From positions 65,640 to 129,639 of the forward strand of contig JAVBOM010000007.1 of the NCBI GenBank assembly GCA_031550535.1: DNA of 64,000 bases. Reading direction: 5' to 3'. A program made the position numbers and the translations under genes. Source of the stretch: Avichristensenella sp031550535 (lineage in GTDB: Bacteria; Bacillota; Clostridia; Christensenellales; Aristaeellaceae). Positions 41,351 to 49,711 of the stretch are shown here, one piece after another (position 1 is the stretch's first letter; each line of letters starts with the position of its first letter). A model generated the notes under the pieces. That model saw only the letters and a list, made by a program, of their open reading frames with translations. It did no database searches and had not been told where the DNA came from.

Positions 41351-42271
41351 TCACCCCCACAGCCTTTCGGGATACAGCCCCGCTGCCGTCATTTTAGCGA
41401 TCGCGGCCCGCACCTCCGGGAGGTCCTGCTGGTATGTGACGCCATACCAGCGCTCGTGGCAGGGCAACACGTCCACGGCCGCCTGCCCCTCGCGCAGCAT
41501 CTCGCCCACAATCTCCGGCAGAAAGTACTCGCCCTTCAGCGGGTTTTCCGCCAGCGCGCGCGCCAGGAAGGCGGTGAAGCGCGCGTCGAGTTCCGCCATG
41601 AAGTCCGCCGTGAACCCCCAAATGTTCATGGAGACGATGGTGTCGTCCGGCAGCTTATGGTAGATCTGGCCGTTCTCGGTATACAGCGCGCCGTCCACCG
41701 TGGCGATGATGTGCGTCCGCTCATGTATCTCCACGAGCCGCCCGTCCGCGTCCGTGCGGCATACGCCCCGCGCCACGGAACCGCTTTCGGAGAGCGTGTT
41801 GTGGATCTGATACCCGACCATGGCGTACCGCCGCGCCTCGCCTTCCGGCCTGGCCGAGAGGAACGCGTGGATCGCCGCAAAGCTGCCAGGGCCGTAGTAA
41901 TCGTCCGCGTTGATGACCGCGAACGGCGCGTGTAGCATGCCCCGGCACGCGCGCACCGCGTGGCCCGTGCCCCAGGGCTTTGCGCGCCCGTCCGGCACGG
42001 CGGTCCCTTCGGGCACGTCTGCGAGGTCCTGCACCGCGCAGCGAACAGCCAGGCCGCCGCCCACGCGCGCGCGGAGCTCGGCCTCAAAGCCGTCTCGCGC
42101 CATCTTGGGGCTGATGATGAACACAGCCTCCTCAAACCCCGCGCGTCGGGCGTCATACAGAGAATAATCCATCAGCGCCTGCTCGTGCGGGCCGACGGGC
42201 TGTATCTGCTTCAGACCGCCAAAGCGGCTGCCCATGCCCGCCGCCATCACCACCAATACAGGTTTTGGCAT
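41351..42271 (-). CDS. Sugar-phosphate nucleotidyltransferase
   Basis: 306 aa NTP-transferase fold: VLVVMAAGMGSRFGGLKQIQ is the nucleotide loop, then KPWGTGHAVRACRGML and FAVINADDYYGPGSF (metal-binding Asp), GEYFLPEIVGEML, and CHERWYGVTYQQDLPEV. Related to UTP-glucose-1-phosphate uridylyltransferases but lacking the tail; the sugar is unknown. RBS GAGGGGG. The mRNA leader carries two tandem family A elements. Confidence 0.87.
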   Translation of the reverse strand: MPKPVLVVMAAGMGSRFGGLKQIQPVGPHEQALMDYSLYDARRAGFEEAVFIISPKMARDGFEAELRARVGGGLAVRCAVQDLADVPEGTAVPDGRAKPWGTGHAVRACRGMLHAPFAVINADDYYGPGSFAAIHAFLSARPEGEARRYAMVGYQIHNTLSESGSVARGVCRTDADGRLVEIHERTHIIATVDGALYTENGQIYHKLPDDTIVSMNIWGFTADFMAELDARFTAFLARALAENPLKGEYFLPEIVGEMLREGQAAVDVLPCHERWYGVTYQQDLPEVRAAIAKMTAAGLYPERLWG

Positions 42272-42296
42272 GTGTTTTCCCCCTCGTGTTTTTTGT

Positions 42297-42358
42297 CGGC
42301 GGCGCGATTCGGAGAATCGGGCGCCAGGAAAGGATTCCGCAAGGAATCCTTTCCTTAA
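42297..42358 (+). repeat. Family A element, tandem copy a
   Basis: Left hairpin GGCGCGATTC, loop GGA, GAATCGGGCGCC; right AGGATTCC, GCAA, GGAATCCT. In the leader of the nucleotidyltransferase. Confidence 0.88.
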
Positions 42359-42420
42359 CGGCGGCGCTGATTTGAAAAATCGGGCGCCATGAGAGGATTC
42401 CGTAAGGAATCCTTTCCTTC
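42359..42420 (+). repeat. Family A element, tandem copy b
   Basis: Left hairpin GGCGCTGATTT, GAA, AAATCGGGCGCC; right AGGATTCC, loop GTAA, GGAATCCT. It differs from copy a in stem and loops, so the pair is not a recent duplication. Confidence 0.88.
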
Positions 42421-42437
42421 GTGTGAACTTTATGATA

Positions 42438-42466
42438 ACGATAGCGCCTCAGCCCGCCGCTGTCAA
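42438..42466 (-). promoter_or_regulatory. Promoter of the nucleotidyltransferase-VOC operon
   Basis: TTGACA (42466-42461), 17-nt spacer, TATCGT (42443-42438). The leader is about 160 nt, mostly family A copies a and b. Confidence 0.65.
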
Positions 42467-42530
42467 GTGCCGCGCGCCCGCCAGTTCTGAAAACGGCGGG
42501 GAGGGCGTAGTCTATGCGGGGGGATGCCGC

Positions 42531-43265
42531 ATGTTCACGCAGCAGGGGAAATCAAGTCTGCCGAGGCAGTCGGGAGGGAAAACGGCCAAAACCGGCGCGT
42601 TTCGGACAAAAACCTACCGCAAAAAGCGCGGCCTGGTCTGGCGGCTGTCGCTGGTGGTGGTCATACCGCTGGTATTGTTCATCTGGGCGGATGTGAACCT
42701 GCGCCCGGTGATCCTGACCATGGCCGAGGCGCGCGCCCGCGTGATGGGCGTGCAGGCGATGAACAACGCGGTCTTTGAGGTGATGCGCGAGGGCGGCGTG
42801 TACAGCGACCTGATGAACGTCGTGCTGGACAAAGACGGCCGCGTGTCCATGATGCAGGCGAACACCGCCCGCATGAACGAGCTGTCCACGCAGGTGGCGC
42901 TGACTGTGCAGCGGAACATCGACTCGTTCGCGGCGCAGGGCATCGCCATCCCGCTAGGCGCGGCGCTGGGCAGCAAGTTGCTGGCGGGCAGCGGGCCGTC
43001 GGTCCGCGTGCGCATCGTGCCGGTCGGCGCGGTGTCCACGGAGTTTGTCAGCGAGTTTACATCGGCGGGCATCAACCAGACGCGCCACCGCATCTTTTTG
43101 CAGCTCACCGCCACGGTGCAGATGGTCATCCCGACGGGGTCGCAGGTCTCCGCCGTGACGGCGCACGTGCCGGTGGCGGAATCGATCATCGTGGGCGAGG
43201 TGCCGGAGTCGTTCGTGGACGTGACAGATAAGGATCAATTGAAAAATATGCTGGTCGTGCCGTGA
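42531..43265 (+). CDS. yunB: Sporulation protein YunB
   Basis: 244 aa. A basic N-terminus, one transmembrane helix (VWRLSLVVVIPLVLFIWADV), then the YunB extracellular region: LNMVV-like DLMNVVLDKDGRVSMMQANT, SFAAQGIAIPLGAALGSKLL, FTSAGINQTRHRIFLQLTAT. YunB is required for efficient sporulation in Bacillus and is membrane-bound. ATG 42531 has GGGGGGA upstream. Confidence 0.9.
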   Translation: MFTQQGKSSLPRQSGGKTAKTGAFRTKTYRKKRGLVWRLSLVVVIPLVLFIWADVNLRPVILTMAEARARVMGVQAMNNAVFEVMREGGVYSDLMNVVLDKDGRVSMMQANTARMNELSTQVALTVQRNIDSFAAQGIAIPLGAALGSKLLAGSGPSVRVRIVPVGAVSTEFVSEFTSAGINQTRHRIFLQLTATVQMVIPTGSQVSAVTAHVPVAESIIVGEVPESFVDVTDKDQLKNMLVVP

Positions 43266-43345
43266 GCCGCCCGGGGTCACGGCGCGCCGCTGTTTACGCG
43301 TGGGTTACACAAGTAAAGGGGCAACCTAAATTAAGAACACCTGCC

Positions 43346-43374
43346 TTGCAAACAGCGTCAAAATCCTGTAAAAT
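43346..43374 (+). promoter_or_regulatory. Promoter of the Nudix gene
   Basis: TTGCAA, 17-nt spacer, TAAAAT; the family A copy at 43385-43443 lies in the leader. Confidence 0.6.
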
Positions 43375-43384
43375 AATAATGAAG

Positions 43385-43443
43385 AAAGGATTTCTGGCGA
43401 AATCCCTTGATGGCGCCTGATTTTATAAATCAGCGCCGCCATC
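43385..43443 (-). repeat. Family A element in the Nudix leader
   Basis: On the minus strand: GGCGCTGATTT, loop ATA, AAAATCAGGCGCC; right hairpin GGGATTTC, loop GCCA, GAAATCCT. Antisense to the mRNA. The sense strand carries an out-of-frame ATG (43410) reading MAPDFINQRRH. Confidence 0.85.
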
Positions 43444-43470
43444 AAAAAATAACCGAAGGGAGGAAGCCGT

Positions 43471-43902
43471 ATGCTGTTTCGTAAATGCGCGGGCGGGGTT
43501 GTGTTTTGCGGGGACGACGTGTTTCTGCTTCAAAACGAAAAAGGCGAGTGGGTGCTGCCAAAGGGCGTGGTGCGCGGGAACGCATCGCAGCAGGAGGTGG
43601 CCGTGGCGCGCGTACAGGCTGAAGCGGGCGTTGACGCGGGCATCCTGGAGGCCGTCGGGGAAACCAATTATGAGTTCTATTCCGTGACCCGCCGCACCCC
43701 CGTTTGCAACCGGGTGATGTGGTACACCATGCACGCGCCGAGGCCGGAATACCGCATCGCGTTTGAGCAGGGGTTCAAGGATGGGGGATGGTATCCCGTC
43801 CAGGCTGCGCTGGATATGATTACTTATACGCAGGATAAATCGCTTGTCAGGCTTGCGTATGAAAAATATAAGGCACAAATGGCAGAAAACGCCGGTCAGT
43901 AA
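43471..43902 (+). CDS. Nudix-fold protein with degenerate catalytic box
   Basis: 143 aa with Nudix fold features (CAGGVVFCGDDVFLLQNEKG, EWVLPKGVVRGNASQQEVAV, RLAYEKYK). The catalytic box reads GVVRGNASQQEVAVARVQAEAG: where active enzymes have R-E-U-x-E-E-x-G, this has A-R-V-Q-A-E-A-G, so two of the metal-binding Glu residues are gone. Hydrolase activity is doubtful; nucleotide sensing is possible. AGGGAGG 7 nt upstream. Confidence 0.75.
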   Translation: MLFRKCAGGVVFCGDDVFLLQNEKGEWVLPKGVVRGNASQQEVAVARVQAEAGVDAGILEAVGETNYEFYSVTRRTPVCNRVMWYTMHAPRPEYRIAFEQGFKDGGWYPVQAALDMITYTQDKSLVRLAYEKYKAQMAENAGQ

Positions 43903-43921
43903 CGTCTTATACTATGGAGCG

Positions 43922-43953
43922 GCCTCGCGCGTGCGAACGCGCGGGGCTTTTTG
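43922..43953 (+). terminator. Terminator of the Nudix gene
   Basis: GCCTCGCGCGT, loop GCGA, ACGCGCGGGGC then TTTTTGA. Confidence 0.85.
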
Positions 43954-44002
43954 ATTGGTAATTGCTTTGGTAGGATTGTGCATCGGTTTGGTTGCGGTGT
44001 AA

Positions 44003-44032
44003 TTGACGCGCGGTGTGCTTTTGTGATACGAT
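44003..44032 (+). promoter_or_regulatory. Promoter of yebC
   Basis: TTGACG, 18-nt spacer, TACGAT. Confidence 0.5.
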
Positions 44033-44085
44033 GTCGTAATATGAGTCGATGCTCCAATCGGAAAGCATAATGGGAGGGTTTTTCC

Positions 44086-44835
44086 ATGTCAGGGCACTCC
44101 AAATGGGCGAACATCAAGCATAAAAAGGGCAAGGCCGACGCCGCGCGCGGGAAGATTTTTACCAAGATCGGCCGTGAAATCGCCATTGCCGTCCGGGAGG
44201 GTGGGTCCGACCCATCCACCAACAGCAAACTGAGCGACGTGGTCGCCAAGGCGAAGGCCAACAACATGCCCAACGACAACATCACCCGCTCCATCAAGAA
44301 GGCGGCGGGCGAGCTCGGCACGGTCAACTACGAGGAAATCGTGTACGAGGGGTACGCGGCGGGTGGCCTGGCCGTGATTGTCGAGTGCGTGACGGACAAC
44401 CGCAACCGCACGGCGTCCGATATCCGGCACTATTTCGACAAGTTTGGCGGAAACCTGGGCGCGACGAACGTCGTCGGCTGGATGTTCGACAGGAAGGGCC
44501 TGATCGTCATCGATAAAAAGCCCGGCATGACCGAGGATGACGCGATGGAGATGGCGCTGGAGGCCGGGGCGAGCGATATGCAGGCTCTGGACGACGCGTT
44601 TGAGGTCTTTACCGAGGTGACGGACTTTTCCGCCGTGCGCCTGGCGCTGGAGGCACAGGGCTGCACCTTCCTCTCCGCGGAGCTGACGCGCGTCCCGCAG
44701 AACACGACCGCGATTGACGACCCGGAGACCCTGGAAAAGATTGGCAAGCTGCTGGATGCGCTTGACGATATGGACGACGTACAAAACGTATACCACAACG
44801 GCGACCTGCCCGAGGAAGAGGATGAGGACGAGTGA
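44086..44835 (+). CDS. yebC: YebC/PmpR family protein (TACO1-like)
   Basis: 249 aa, all family hallmarks: MSGHSKWANIKHKKGKADAA, SNAKLS-like STNSKLSDVVAKAKANNMPN, YEGYAAGGLAVIVECVTDN, DNRNRTASDIRHYFDKFGGN. Members bind ribosomes or DNA and relieve polyproline stalling in related bacteria. The acidic C-terminus (DLPEEEDEDE) is slightly extended. GGGAGG precedes the ATG. Confidence 0.96.
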   Translation: MSGHSKWANIKHKKGKADAARGKIFTKIGREIAIAVREGGSDPSTNSKLSDVVAKAKANNMPNDNITRSIKKAAGELGTVNYEEIVYEGYAAGGLAVIVECVTDNRNRTASDIRHYFDKFGGNLGATNVVGWMFDRKGLIVIDKKPGMTEDDAMEMALEAGASDMQALDDAFEVFTEVTDFSAVRLALEAQGCTFLSAELTRVPQNTTAIDDPETLEKIGKLLDALDDMDDVQNVYHNGDLPEEEDEDE

Positions 44836-44875
44836 GCCGGGGCAAGCGGCCACGATCTTCCAATGCCCCCTTTGC

Positions 44876-44904
44876 TTGCCACGATTTCGGAATTCTGGTA
44901 TGAT
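44876..44904 (+). promoter_or_regulatory. Promoter of the propeller-like gene
   Basis: TTGCCA, 17-nt spacer, TATGAT, with TG extension. Confidence 0.65.
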
Positions 44905-44946
44905 ATGCGTAATTTCTTGACGCGTGAATGAGGAGGATAACCCGCA

Positions 44947-46197
44947 ATGCTAAAAAAAATTGGTGCCTTGGCGTTGATGCTTGCGCTGCTGGTTTCATCC
45001 GCAGCCGTCGCGGAGGTGACAAACCGCGATATGCAGTTGATGGGCGGCGTTTTAGTATCCAACAGCAGTGATTCGTATTTCTTCTGCCCGATGGAAGAAG
45101 GAGTCACCCGTCACTGGGGTCTGTACGCGGTGAGCAGCTGCGCGAACGGGCCGATCCTTGAGATCAGCGACGGTTACCCCGCCCGCCTGATTCACGCGGA
45201 CGATTCGAACGTGTACTTCCTGGGCTACACCGACGGCGAGCGCACGACGCACTCGCTCTACAGCGTTCCCATCGGCGGCGGCAACCCCGAGGAGCTGCTG
45301 ACGGATATCCAGAGCGCGTTCGTGGAGGAAAGCAGCACGTTCCTGTATGTCACCAAGGCTAACCCCTACTGCCTGAACCGCTATGACATCTCCAAGAAGA
45401 AGTCCACCGAGATCAAGGATATGACCAAGAGCGATAAGAAGATGTACGACGCGATCAAGGGCGACGACGGCGATGTTTACTTCCTGACGCTCGCGGCCAA
45501 CGGCACGGAAGGCGAGTACTGGTATCATGGCAGCAGCAAAAAGGCCACGAGCCTGGACAAGCCCAACCCCGCGCACTTCACCAGCCTTCTGTACGAGGGA
45601 TACCGCATTTACGCCACGGGCAACAACCAGGCGCAGATCTACTCCCTGAAGATCGGCAACAAGAAGGGCACGCTGCTGGCGAAGGATGGCCCGCCCATCT
45701 ACCTGAACAGCCCGCGCTTCGGCCAGTACATCTACGCGTATAACGGCGACGGTCACCAGCTCGTTGCCTACCCGATTGACGGCGCGGACCGCAAGACGAT
45801 CACGCTGGAGGGCAGCACACTGTCCCGCCTGATCATGGGCGGCAGCAAGGATGAAATCCTGTACTTCGTCAACAAGGCCATCTACGCGGCGCCGGCCGAT
45901 CTGTCCTCGCAGAGCAAGGTGATTGATTTCGATTCGAACGCCGCCATGTGGACGCACATCGCGCCCGCGAAGTCCAAGGCGATCGTCGTGTTCGGCTATA
46001 ACGCGGACACGCTGACGTATCAGGACACCATGATGCCCACGGCCGTCTGCGTGTACGACCGCGCGTCCGGCGAGGAGCTTTTCAGCTTCCCGAAGTACGA
46101 CGAGGCGAACCCTGCGCCCACGCCCAGCACGGAGATGCCGGAGACGATCGGCGCGCCGGAAGAGGAGCGCGAGGACGAGACGTACTTCGTGTTCTAA
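44947..46197 (+). CDS. Secreted beta-propeller-like (DUF5050-like) protein
   Basis: 416 aa. Signal peptide (LALMLALLVSSAAVA|EVT). Repeated blades of about 45 residues with a YFLGYTDGER, VYFLTLAANGTEG, RIYATGNNQAQIYSLKIG and DEILYFVNKAIYAAP rhythm, consistent with a DUF5050-type propeller. A low-complexity Pro/Glu-rich tail follows (PAPTPSTEMPETIGAPEEER). No catalytic residues seen. AGGAGG upstream. Probably binds protein or glycan outside the cell. Confidence 0.75.
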   Translation: MLKKIGALALMLALLVSSAAVAEVTNRDMQLMGGVLVSNSSDSYFFCPMEEGVTRHWGLYAVSSCANGPILEISDGYPARLIHADDSNVYFLGYTDGERTTHSLYSVPIGGGNPEELLTDIQSAFVEESSTFLYVTKANPYCLNRYDISKKKSTEIKDMTKSDKKMYDAIKGDDGDVYFLTLAANGTEGEYWYHGSSKKATSLDKPNPAHFTSLLYEGYRIYATGNNQAQIYSLKIGNKKGTLLAKDGPPIYLNSPRFGQYIYAYNGDGHQLVAYPIDGADRKTITLEGSTLSRLIMGGSKDEILYFVNKAIYAAPADLSSQSKVIDFDSNAAMWTHIAPAKSKAIVVFGYNADTLTYQDTMMPTAVCVYDRASGEELFSFPKYDEANPAPTPSTEMPETIGAPEEEREDETYFVF

Positions 46198-46218
46198 GCC
46201 GAATCATTGCGGACTGAA

Positions 46219-46266
46219 CAAAGGGGCTGTTGTGCCGGCAAAAACCAGCATGGCGGCTCCTTTTTG
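46219..46266 (+). terminator. Terminator of the propeller-like gene
   Basis: AAAGGGGC pairs with GCTCCTTT, followed by a T run. Confidence 0.6.
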
Positions 46267-46277
46267 CGTCATACTGC

Positions 46278-46341
46278 AGAGGTAGGGATTCCTGGCGGAA
46301 TCCCCTTACGGCACCCAATTTTCCAAATCAGCGCCGCCATT
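46278..46341 (-). repeat. Family A element
   Basis: On the minus strand: GGCGCTGATTT, loop GGA, AAATTGGGTGCC; right hairpin GGGGATTCC, loop GCCA, GGAATCCC. Confidence 0.82.
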
Positions 46342-46471
46342 GGTGAAACAGCCGAGGGATAGCGTTTTGAAAATCACGCAAAACATCCTGTCAAAGGGCA
46401 GATAAACTTGACGCGCTGTTGTCGTGTTTGGCGTGCTATACTATCATGACAGATGAAAGCGGAGGTAACTT

Positions 46472-47110
46472 ATGCACACAGTGTATGTCTACGTTCTTGA
46501 TACCTTGGCCGACTGGGAATTGGGATATGTTACTTCGGAACTGAACTCCGGCCGGTTTTTCAAAAGGGGAGAGCGGCGCATACCGATCAGAACGGTTAGC
46601 TGTTCAAAAGAGCCAATCAACACAATGGGCGGGCTGACAATTGTGCCCGACTGCGTGCTTGATGATATTGCCATGAGTGAAACGAGCGTGCTGCTGTTGC
46701 CGGGCGCGGATACATGGAACGACCCAAAGCACGGCGCGATCATCGAAAAGGCGGGCGAGCTGCTCTCTTTAGGCGCTACGGTGGGTGCAATCTGCGGGGC
46801 CACCGTTGCGCTTGCGAAGTCCGGGCTTTTGGACAAGTGTCCGCATACCAGCAATGGGCCGGGGTTTCTTGAAATGTTTGCGCCCGCTTACAAAGGGCAA
46901 GGTTTTTATGTGGACAAGCCCTCCGTGGCGGATAGCAGCTTGATTACCGCAAGCTGCACCGGCGCGCTGCTGTGGGCAAAGCAAATTATTGAACGTGTAG
47001 GCGTTTTTGAATCCAACACGCTGGAATCCTGGTTTGACTATTTTCGTACCGGTGAGCCGGAATATTTCTATGCCCTCATGCAATCTTTGCCGTCCGGCAA
47101 TGAAAACTGA
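46472..47110 (+). CDS. DJ-1/PfpI family protein
   Basis: 212 aa class I glutamine-amidotransferase-like fold. The nucleophile elbow GAICGATVALAKSGLLD carries the Cys; VLLLPGADTWNDP supplies the acidic neighbour; SCTGALLWAKQII is the C-terminal helix. Members include chaperone, deglycase-like and transcription-linked proteins; a specific activity cannot be assigned. TATACT lies about 38 bp upstream. Confidence 0.85.
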   Translation: MHTVYVYVLDTLADWELGYVTSELNSGRFFKRGERRIPIRTVSCSKEPINTMGGLTIVPDCVLDDIAMSETSVLLLPGADTWNDPKHGAIIEKAGELLSLGATVGAICGATVALAKSGLLDKCPHTSNGPGFLEMFAPAYKGQGFYVDKPSVADSSLITASCTGALLWAKQIIERVGVFESNTLESWFDYFRTGEPEYFYALMQSLPSGNEN

Positions 47111-47117
47111 TGGACAA

Positions 47118-47155
47118 GGGGCTGTCGCGCTCGCATAAGCCGGCGCGACAGCCCC
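47118..47155. terminator. Terminator between convergent genes
   Basis: GGGGCTGTCGCGC and GCGCGACAGCCCC form a perfect 13-bp stem. Confidence 0.75.
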
Positions 47156-47176
47156 ATCTTCACACAATTTGCCGCC

Positions 47177-47791
47177 CTACCGTATAAAGTTCGTTCGCTT
47201 CCGCTCCTCTTCCTTCGCCGGCGGCGGATCGCCTGCGGCGATGCACTTCAGCATCCAGGCCATGTTGCGCCCGAGCGTCCGCATGGTCTGCAGCCCTTCC
47301 GCGTCGCGCCGCACCTCGTCCGGGGTGTTGCCGTGCACCATGTTCCAATACTGCGACGGCACGAGGGGCATGTTGGAGATCAGGAAATACTTGTTCAGCA
47401 CGTCAAACGATGCCGTGGTGCCCGCGCGCCGCGCGGATACGACGGACGCGCCCGGCTTGTAGGCGTAGGTGCTTCCCGCGGCGTAGAACATCCGATCCAG
47501 GAAGGCGAGGAACGCGCCGTTCGGCGCGGCGTAGTACACGGGGGAGCCGATCACCAGCCCGTCCGCGCTTTGCATCGCCTCGATGGCGTCGTCGACGCCG
47601 TCGTCGTCAAATACGCAGCGGCTGGTCTCCGAGCACTTGCGGCAGGCGATGCAGCCATGCACAGGGCCGCGCAGCGCGTGAATGATCTCAGCTGTAACAC
47701 CGTTGGCCTCAAGGGCGTTCGCCACTTCCCGCAGCGCCGTGTACGTGCAGCCCTTCGCGTGCGGGCTGCCGTTGAGCAAGAGCACCTTCAT
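47177..47791 (-). CDS. Flavodoxin-family NAD(P)H-dependent FMN reductase
   Basis: 204 aa: phosphate loop LLNGSPHAKGCTYTAL, Cys segment HGCIACRKCSETSRCVFDDD, flavin loop GSPVYYAAPNGAFLAFLDR, and a 3' extension PSQYWNMVHGNTPDE seen in the NADPH-dependent FMN reductase class. The ATG at 47791 overlaps the upstream stop by 4 nt with AGGAGGA before it. Translationally coupled to the Ppx-methyltransferase fusion. Confidence 0.87.
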   Translation of the reverse strand: MKVLLLNGSPHAKGCTYTALREVANALEANGVTAEIIHALRGPVHGCIACRKCSETSRCVFDDDGVDDAIEAMQSADGLVIGSPVYYAAPNGAFLAFLDRMFYAAGSTYAYKPGASVVSARRAGTTASFDVLNKYFLISNMPLVPSQYWNMVHGNTPDEVRRDAEGLQTMRTLGRNMAWMLKCIAAGDPPPAKEEERKRTNFIR

Positions 47792-49515
47792 GTTTCGTCC
47801 TCCTTTTTTCGTCCGATGTAGAGAAAATGTTCCGCGAAGGTATGGAAATCCTCGCGTTCGCACATGGCCATGCTGAGCGCCAGCCACCGCGCCCTGACAT
47901 CCGGCGGCGTGTCGCCCAGCGTTTTCATGAACGGCGCGGCGATGCCCTCGCTGCCGATCAGGTGCAGCTTTGCCAGCGGGAACCGCGCCATGAACGGCGC
48001 CACACGCTCCGGCGCGATGAAGTACGCCTGCGTGAATGCGGGGCCCGCGTAGTCCTCGCGCGCCAGGATGCGCTCGTAGAGCAGCGTGTCCTCGCCTTCC
48101 CAGAGAATGCTCTCGGGCAGCTCGCGCGCAGCGTAGATCATCGCGGCGACCGTGGAGATGAACGCCGCGAACAGCACGCCGCCCGGTTTCAGCCGCCAAA
48201 GGCACGCCTCCACGGCGCGGACGCGGTCGCCCTCGTCCAGCAGGTGGTACAGCGGGCCCATCAGCAGGATGGCGTCGTACGCGCCCGCGTCCGCCGTGCC
48301 AAGCGCGGCGTCCAGGTCCCGCGCGTCCCCCTGCAGCGCGCGGATATTGACCTCCGCACCGATAGCCTTGTCCCGCGCAAACGCGATGTTCGCGCCCGAC
48401 AGGTCCACCAGCGTCACCTCCGCGCCGCGCGCCGCCAGGTGCAGGCTGTACCGCCCCGGCCCGCCGCCGACATCCAGCACGCGGTCCCCGGGTTTGACGT
48501 ACCGGTCGATGTATCGCTTGTTGATCTCAAACTCAAACGGACTTTTTTCCAGGCGGTCCCATTCCTGCTCGACAGACGCGTCGTAATACGACTGCACCTG
48601 CCGCACGCGCGTGTCGACCGCGTTCGCGCTCGCGAGATCGCGCAGGAAGCCGTCCAGGTTCGTGCGGTTGCTGACGGTCACGCGCGCCAGGCCGAGCGCG
48701 CGCATCACACCGAGCAGCGCCGCCGCGCCGTGGGCGATGATGTCCGCGCGCTGCGGCAGGATGCCGGGGATTTCCCGCCGCTGTTCCACCGTCATGCCGG
48801 CGAGGCGCTCCGCCCAGCCCTCCACGGCGCTGCGCCGGAGCGGGTGACCGTCCACCGCGTCGCGGTCGAACATGGGCAGGCGCATGTCCATGGACGCGAG
48901 GCACGTGAGGGTGCCGCCGACGCCGTACCAGTCCACCGGCTTTTCCGCCGCGCCGACGCTGGCCCATGCCTCGGCCGCGCGCGCCTCGGAAAGCGAGAGG
49001 GCCAGGTCGAGCCCGCCGCCCGTCAGGTCCGGGACCTCCTGTGAGAGGCGTACCGCGCCGAGCTGCGCGCTGGCGGCGACGATGGTGCGGCTCTCCCCGC
49101 CGACGGCGATCTCCGTGGACCCGCCGCCCAGGTCCAGCATGCCGCAATAGCCCGTCCCCGCGCAACCCAGGAACGACAGCCGCCCTTCCTCCTCGCCGGT
49201 GAGGATTTGCGGCCGGACGCCGGCCAGCGCCTCGACCAGATCGCAGAAGGACGCGCCGTTTTCGGCGTCGCGCGCGGCGCTGGTGGCGATGATGGACAAG
49301 CTCTGGACGTCCGCCTCCCTTGCGCGCGCGGCAAAGCCCGCGGCGGCGGCGGCCGTGCGCCGCATGCTCTCCCCGGATAGCACGCCAGCTGTCAGCCCGG
49401 CGAACAGGCGCGTGCCCTCCCGCACGCGGAGCACGGGGGAGACGTTTCCTTCCTCAATGTTGGCGATGAGCAAGCGGGTGGAGTTGGAACCAATGCCAAT
49501 GACGGCGTGTAACAT
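47788..49515 (-). CDS. Ppx/GppA phosphatase-like domain fused to a SAM methyltransferase
   Basis: 575 aa. Residues 1-305 follow the exopolyphosphatase/GppA fold in order: VIGIGSNSTRLLIANIEEG, IATSAARDAENGASF, QILTGEEEGRLSFLG, MLDLGGGSTEIAVGG, YGVGGTLTCLASM. Residues 315-575 are a complete class I methyltransferase: EINKRYIDRYVKPGDRVLDV, GGGPGRYSLHLAARGAEVTL, YDAILLMGPLYHLLDEGDR, LWRLKPGGVLFAAF. The ATG at 49515 is preceded by AGAAAGGA. The two domains are normally separate proteins; their joint role is unknown. Confidence 0.88.
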   Translation of the reverse strand: MLHAVIGIGSNSTRLLIANIEEGNVSPVLRVREGTRLFAGLTAGVLSGESMRRTAAAAAGFAARAREADVQSLSIIATSAARDAENGASFCDLVEALAGVRPQILTGEEEGRLSFLGCAGTGYCGMLDLGGGSTEIAVGGESRTIVAASAQLGAVRLSQEVPDLTGGGLDLALSLSEARAAEAWASVGAAEKPVDWYGVGGTLTCLASMDMRLPMFDRDAVDGHPLRRSAVEGWAERLAGMTVEQRREIPGILPQRADIIAHGAAALLGVMRALGLARVTVSNRTNLDGFLRDLASANAVDTRVRQVQSYYDASVEQEWDRLEKSPFEFEINKRYIDRYVKPGDRVLDVGGGPGRYSLHLAARGAEVTLVDLSGANIAFARDKAIGAEVNIRALQGDARDLDAALGTADAGAYDAILLMGPLYHLLDEGDRVRAVEACLWRLKPGGVLFAAFISTVAAMIYAARELPESILWEGEDTLLYERILAREDYAGPAFTQAYFIAPERVAPFMARFPLAKLHLIGSEGIAAPFMKTLGDTPPDVRARWLALSMAMCEREDFHTFAEHFLYIGRKKEDET

Positions 49516-49711
49516 CCGGTTTTCCTTTCTAATCATAGCGTATAGCGGGCATAATGAATTGCGGCTGGCCGGGAGGGCGTTTCCCGGGGCGGCTTAGGCG
49601 TTTGTGGATCGCCTCATCCCGCGCGGCGGGCAGTTCCCTCCGGCAAGACAACGATGTGCACCTTCAGTATGCCCTGAAAACATCGTGGCGCTTTCGTATC
49701 ACGTCCTCCGC

